Assembly (NCBI RefSeq): GCF_000472705.1
Contig: NZ_AXAE01000040.1
Coordinates: 1-35,134, forward strand
Reading direction: 5' to 3'
Length of the DNA: 35,134 bases
From: Mesorhizobium erdmanii USDA 3471
GTDB lineage: Bacteria > Pseudomonadota > Alphaproteobacteria > Rhizobiales > Rhizobiaceae
The notes beneath the pieces are model-generated. The model did no database searches, was not told where the DNA came from, and saw only the letters and a program-made list of their open reading frames with translations. How positions within the stretch are numbered: the stretch's first letter is position 1; each line of letters starts with the position of its first letter. The position numbers and the translations under genes were made by a program. Below, one piece after another: positions 31,314-35,134 of the stretch.

Positions 31314-32687
31314 ATGCTCGCGACTGAGCCCGATCTTTCGACCAGACTTTTCTCGCATATCGATTTTACCCACGGCTCCGTTGCGGCTGTGTCCGGCGGC
31401 AGCGACTCGACCGCCCTGCTTCTTCTTCTCAAACATCATCTCGATCAAACCGCGCCGTCCGCCAAGCTGCTCGCTGTCACGGTCGACCACGGCTTGCGGC
31501 AGGCCTCGGCAAGCGAGGCACAAGCGGTGGCGAAGCTGTGCGCGGAGCGCGGTATCGCCCACCGCATCATGGTCTGGACCGGAGGAAAGCCATCGACCGG
31601 CCTGCCGGCGGCAGCGCGGGTAGCACGCTACCGGCTGCTGGCCGAGGCGGCGCGCGCGGAAGGTATCGGCCTGATCCTGACCGGGCATACATCGGACGAC
31701 CAGGCCGAGACGGTGCTGATGCGGAGCGCGCGCAATGAGGGCCGGGAGTCTGCCGAAATGGCAGGCCGTGGGCTTGCCGGCATGGCACCGGCCACCGTCC
31801 ATGACTGGAGCGAGTGGATCGTTCGCCCGCTCCTGGGCACGCGGCGCGCAGCGCTTCGCGATTTCCTGCGGGACCAGCATGTCGGCTGGGCCGATGATCC
31901 GACAAACATCGACGAGGCCTTCGAGCGGCCGCGCGTGCGCGCCGCGCTTGACGGCGAAGGTGCCGAGCATATGCAAGATGTGCTGCGGCTTGCTGGCCAG
32001 GCCGCCGTGGAGCGCAGGCAGCTTGGCGCCGCCGCCGCCGATCTGGTCCGTCGCTTCGCCCGCCAGCCGGCCACGGGCCTCATGCGGCTCGATCCCGCCC
32101 TGCTCACGGCGCATGAGGATCGGGCGGCCATCTATGCGTTGCGCATCCTGCTGGCCACCGCCGGGGGCGTTGCCTTTCTCCCCGACCAGGCGCGCAGCGA
32201 GGCGCTGTTCGATCGGTTGAGGGCCGGATTTCTTTGCGCCACATTGTCGCGGACCGTGGTCGATTTCCGGCGTGCCGGCATCTTCCTGCGTCGCGAAGCG
32301 CGGGGTCTGCCGCCCGCCGCCGCGGCCGTCGACCACATGGTCTGGGATGGCCGCCGCTGCATCACTTTGAACGACAGTTCGGACGCATTGTTGATCGCCC
32401 CGCTTGGCGCGGTAGCGGCGAAGCGCCTGGCGATCGACGACGGACAAACCCCGGCAAGCCTGATGCACGCCGCCCTGGCCGGCGAACCGACATCCCGGCA
32501 AGCCTTTGAGAACACGGGTTTGCCACCGGGAGAGCCAGGGCCGCCACCGTTTGCGGTGCGGCCGGTCGTGTCGCCGTTTTCCCGCTTTCTGCCGTCCTTT
32601 GACCTGGCGCCGGCGCGGGCCGTCGCCGAACTGATCGGCGCGTCACCGCTTCCCGCTTCGCCCTTCAGCGGCCACAGTGCCGGCTGA
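31314..32687 (+). CDS. tilS: tRNA(Ile)-lysidine synthase TilS
   Basis: The 457-residue protein has the PP-loop motif SGGSDS at 27-32, then VTVDHGLR and GHTSDDQAETVLMR, the TilS ATP- and tRNA-binding blocks. It attaches lysine to C34 of the CAU-anticodon isoleucine tRNA so that it reads AUA; it is essential in most bacteria. The start codon abuts the intergenic repeat and has no clear ribosome site, yet the 26 residues before SGGSDS are a normal length. The last 60 residues are Pro/Ala-rich and not obviously a TilS_C domain. Confidence 0.92.
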   Translation: MLATEPDLSTRLFSHIDFTHGSVAAVSGGSDSTALLLLLKHHLDQTAPSAKLLAVTVDHGLRQASASEAQAVAKLCAERGIAHRIMVWTGGKPSTGLPAAARVARYRLLAEAARAEGIGLILTGHTSDDQAETVLMRSARNEGRESAEMAGRGLAGMAPATVHDWSEWIVRPLLGTRRAALRDFLRDQHVGWADDPTNIDEAFERPRVRAALDGEGAEHMQDVLRLAGQAAVERRQLGAAAADLVRRFARQPATGLMRLDPALLTAHEDRAAIYALRILLATAGGVAFLPDQARSEALFDRLRAGFLCATLSRTVVDFRRAGIFLRREARGLPPAAAAVDHMVWDGRRCITLNDSSDALLIAPLGAVAAKRLAIDDGQTPASLMHAALAGEPTSRQAFENTGLPPGEPGPPPFAVRPVVSPFSRFLPSFDLAPARAVAELIGASPLPASPFSGHSAG

Positions 32688-32809
32688 TCATGGTCGAAAG
32701 CTTAACCCAGACATGCTGTTCTGCTTGGCAAGGGGAGACGCTCTCCCTATGTTAGGCCCAAGTTTCCTCTCATGATGCCGTCCGTCCGCGGGCGCCAACG
32801 GGACAATTG

Positions 32810-34735
<1,926 letters not shown>

Positions 34736-34757
34736 GCAGGAGATGATAGAGTTCAAC

Positions 34758-34790
34758 AAACGCTGCGGCTTTGTCCGCAGCGTTTTTGTT
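34758..34790 (+). terminator. Terminator of ftsH
   Basis: AAACGCTGCGG (34758-34768), a 6-nt loop and CCGCAGCGTTT (34775-34785) form a perfect 11-bp stem followed by TTGTTT. Confidence 0.9.
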
Positions 34791-34872
34791 TGTGGGGAGC
34801 ATCGCCGGTGGTTCGCCCAGCCAAGGGTTGACCAATTGTTGAAGTCGGCGCCGCCCCTCATTGCCCTGCCGG

Positions 34873-35134
34873 TGTCCAGCCGATAGATGGGTACCAGTTT
34901 GAACCGGATACATGGGTAACAGTTCTCCCCCTTATGATGGGTTCGCCGCCGCGCCAGGCGGTTTGGTTGGTGTGGCGCTTCGGCGAACCAGTTTCATGTG
35001 CTTGTGGTCGATGAAGCCGAGCGGATGGGCATAGAAGCGCATCGCCCATTCGCCGTTCTCAGTCTCTTCGATGGCAATCGGCTCGCCTGCCAGCGTGGCC
35101 GAGACGTAGATTTCGGCGCCCTGCCATTTGACGG
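34873..35134 (-). mobile_element. End of a second, different IS481-type insertion sequence (partial)
   Basis: The likely boundary is the TGT at 34873. Two related inner motifs follow, GATAGATGGGTACCAG at 34882-34897 and GGATACATGGGTAACAG at 34906-34922, then the transposase stop at 34934-34932. The layout (TGT plus two spaced copies) parallels the end at 1-243, but the motif sequence differs, so these are two elements, not two ends of one. Confidence 0.6.
34932..35134 (-). CDS. IS481-family transposase, C-terminal fragment (cut by window edge)
   Basis: The visible 67 codons, running in from the right edge, encode VKWQGAEIYVSATLAGEP, then ENGEWAMRFYAHPLGFIDHK and a basic Pro/Ala-rich end before TAA. 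This is the small beta-rich C-terminal domain that follows the DDE core in IS481-type transposases (pattern: beta strand, cell-like GEPIAIEETENGEW, F-x-x-x-P-L-G-x-ID). The catalytic part lies outside the window. Confidence 0.6.
   Translation of the reverse strand, partial: VKWQGAEIYVSATLAGEPIAIEETENGEWAMRFYAHPLGFIDHKHMKLVRRSATPTKPPGAAANPS

Overview
The window reads as chromosomal DNA of a GC-rich alphaproteobacterium of the order Hyphomicrobiales (Rhizobiales), most likely Mesorhizobium or a close relative. The evidence is gene content and order (ruvCAB - ybgC - tolQRAB - pal - cpoB - tilS - ftsH, an rcdA-like DUF1465 gene, a cysteine-free L31), TTAA-N7-TTAA CtrA boxes, and rhizobial-type intergenic palindromic repeats. 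The genus is inferred from general knowledge, not from a search.

Layout. Positions 1-243 are the end of an IS481-type insertion sequence with the start of its transposase. 345-2570 carry rpmE and a divergent MsbA-like ABC exporter. 2635-7413 carry an exported DUF3857/transglutaminase-like protein, an M32 carboxypeptidase, a DUF1304 membrane protein and a small secreted protein of unknown function. 7663-9721 hold a non-flagellar MotA/ExbB-like plus MotB/OmpA-like pair. 9922-14311 hold a hemolysin-III membrane protein, a suhB-like phosphatase, efp, a scar made of two gene tails, a Sel1-repeat protein and a ThiE-like protein. 14470-18943 hold a DMT exporter divergent from an Lrp/AsnC regulator, a methyltransferase, a TSUP permease, a DUF2269 protein and a small histidine-rich membrane protein. 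18944-19860 hold a probable small RNA gene and an rcdA homologue, each preceded by a perfect CtrA box. 19955-34735 are the conserved DNA-repair and envelope block, interrupted by a Tat-exported metallophosphoesterase and a secreted GH5 glycosidase. The window ends inside a second, different IS481-type element.

The main theme is cell-envelope maintenance and cell-cycle control. TolQRA, TolB, Pal and CpoB form the trans-envelope machine that constricts the outer membrane at division. FtsH performs membrane protein quality control. RcdA-type proteins are adaptors for proteolysis of the cell-cycle regulator CtrA. RuvCAB resolves Holliday junctions. EF-P, TilS and L31 serve translation.

I found no defence island, CRISPR array, tRNA or rRNA. 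The most interesting signals are regulatory and structural: the paired CtrA boxes around a putative sRNA and rcdA, palindromic repeats that supply stop codons and abut a start codon, and a deletion scar fusing the tails of two once-divergent genes.
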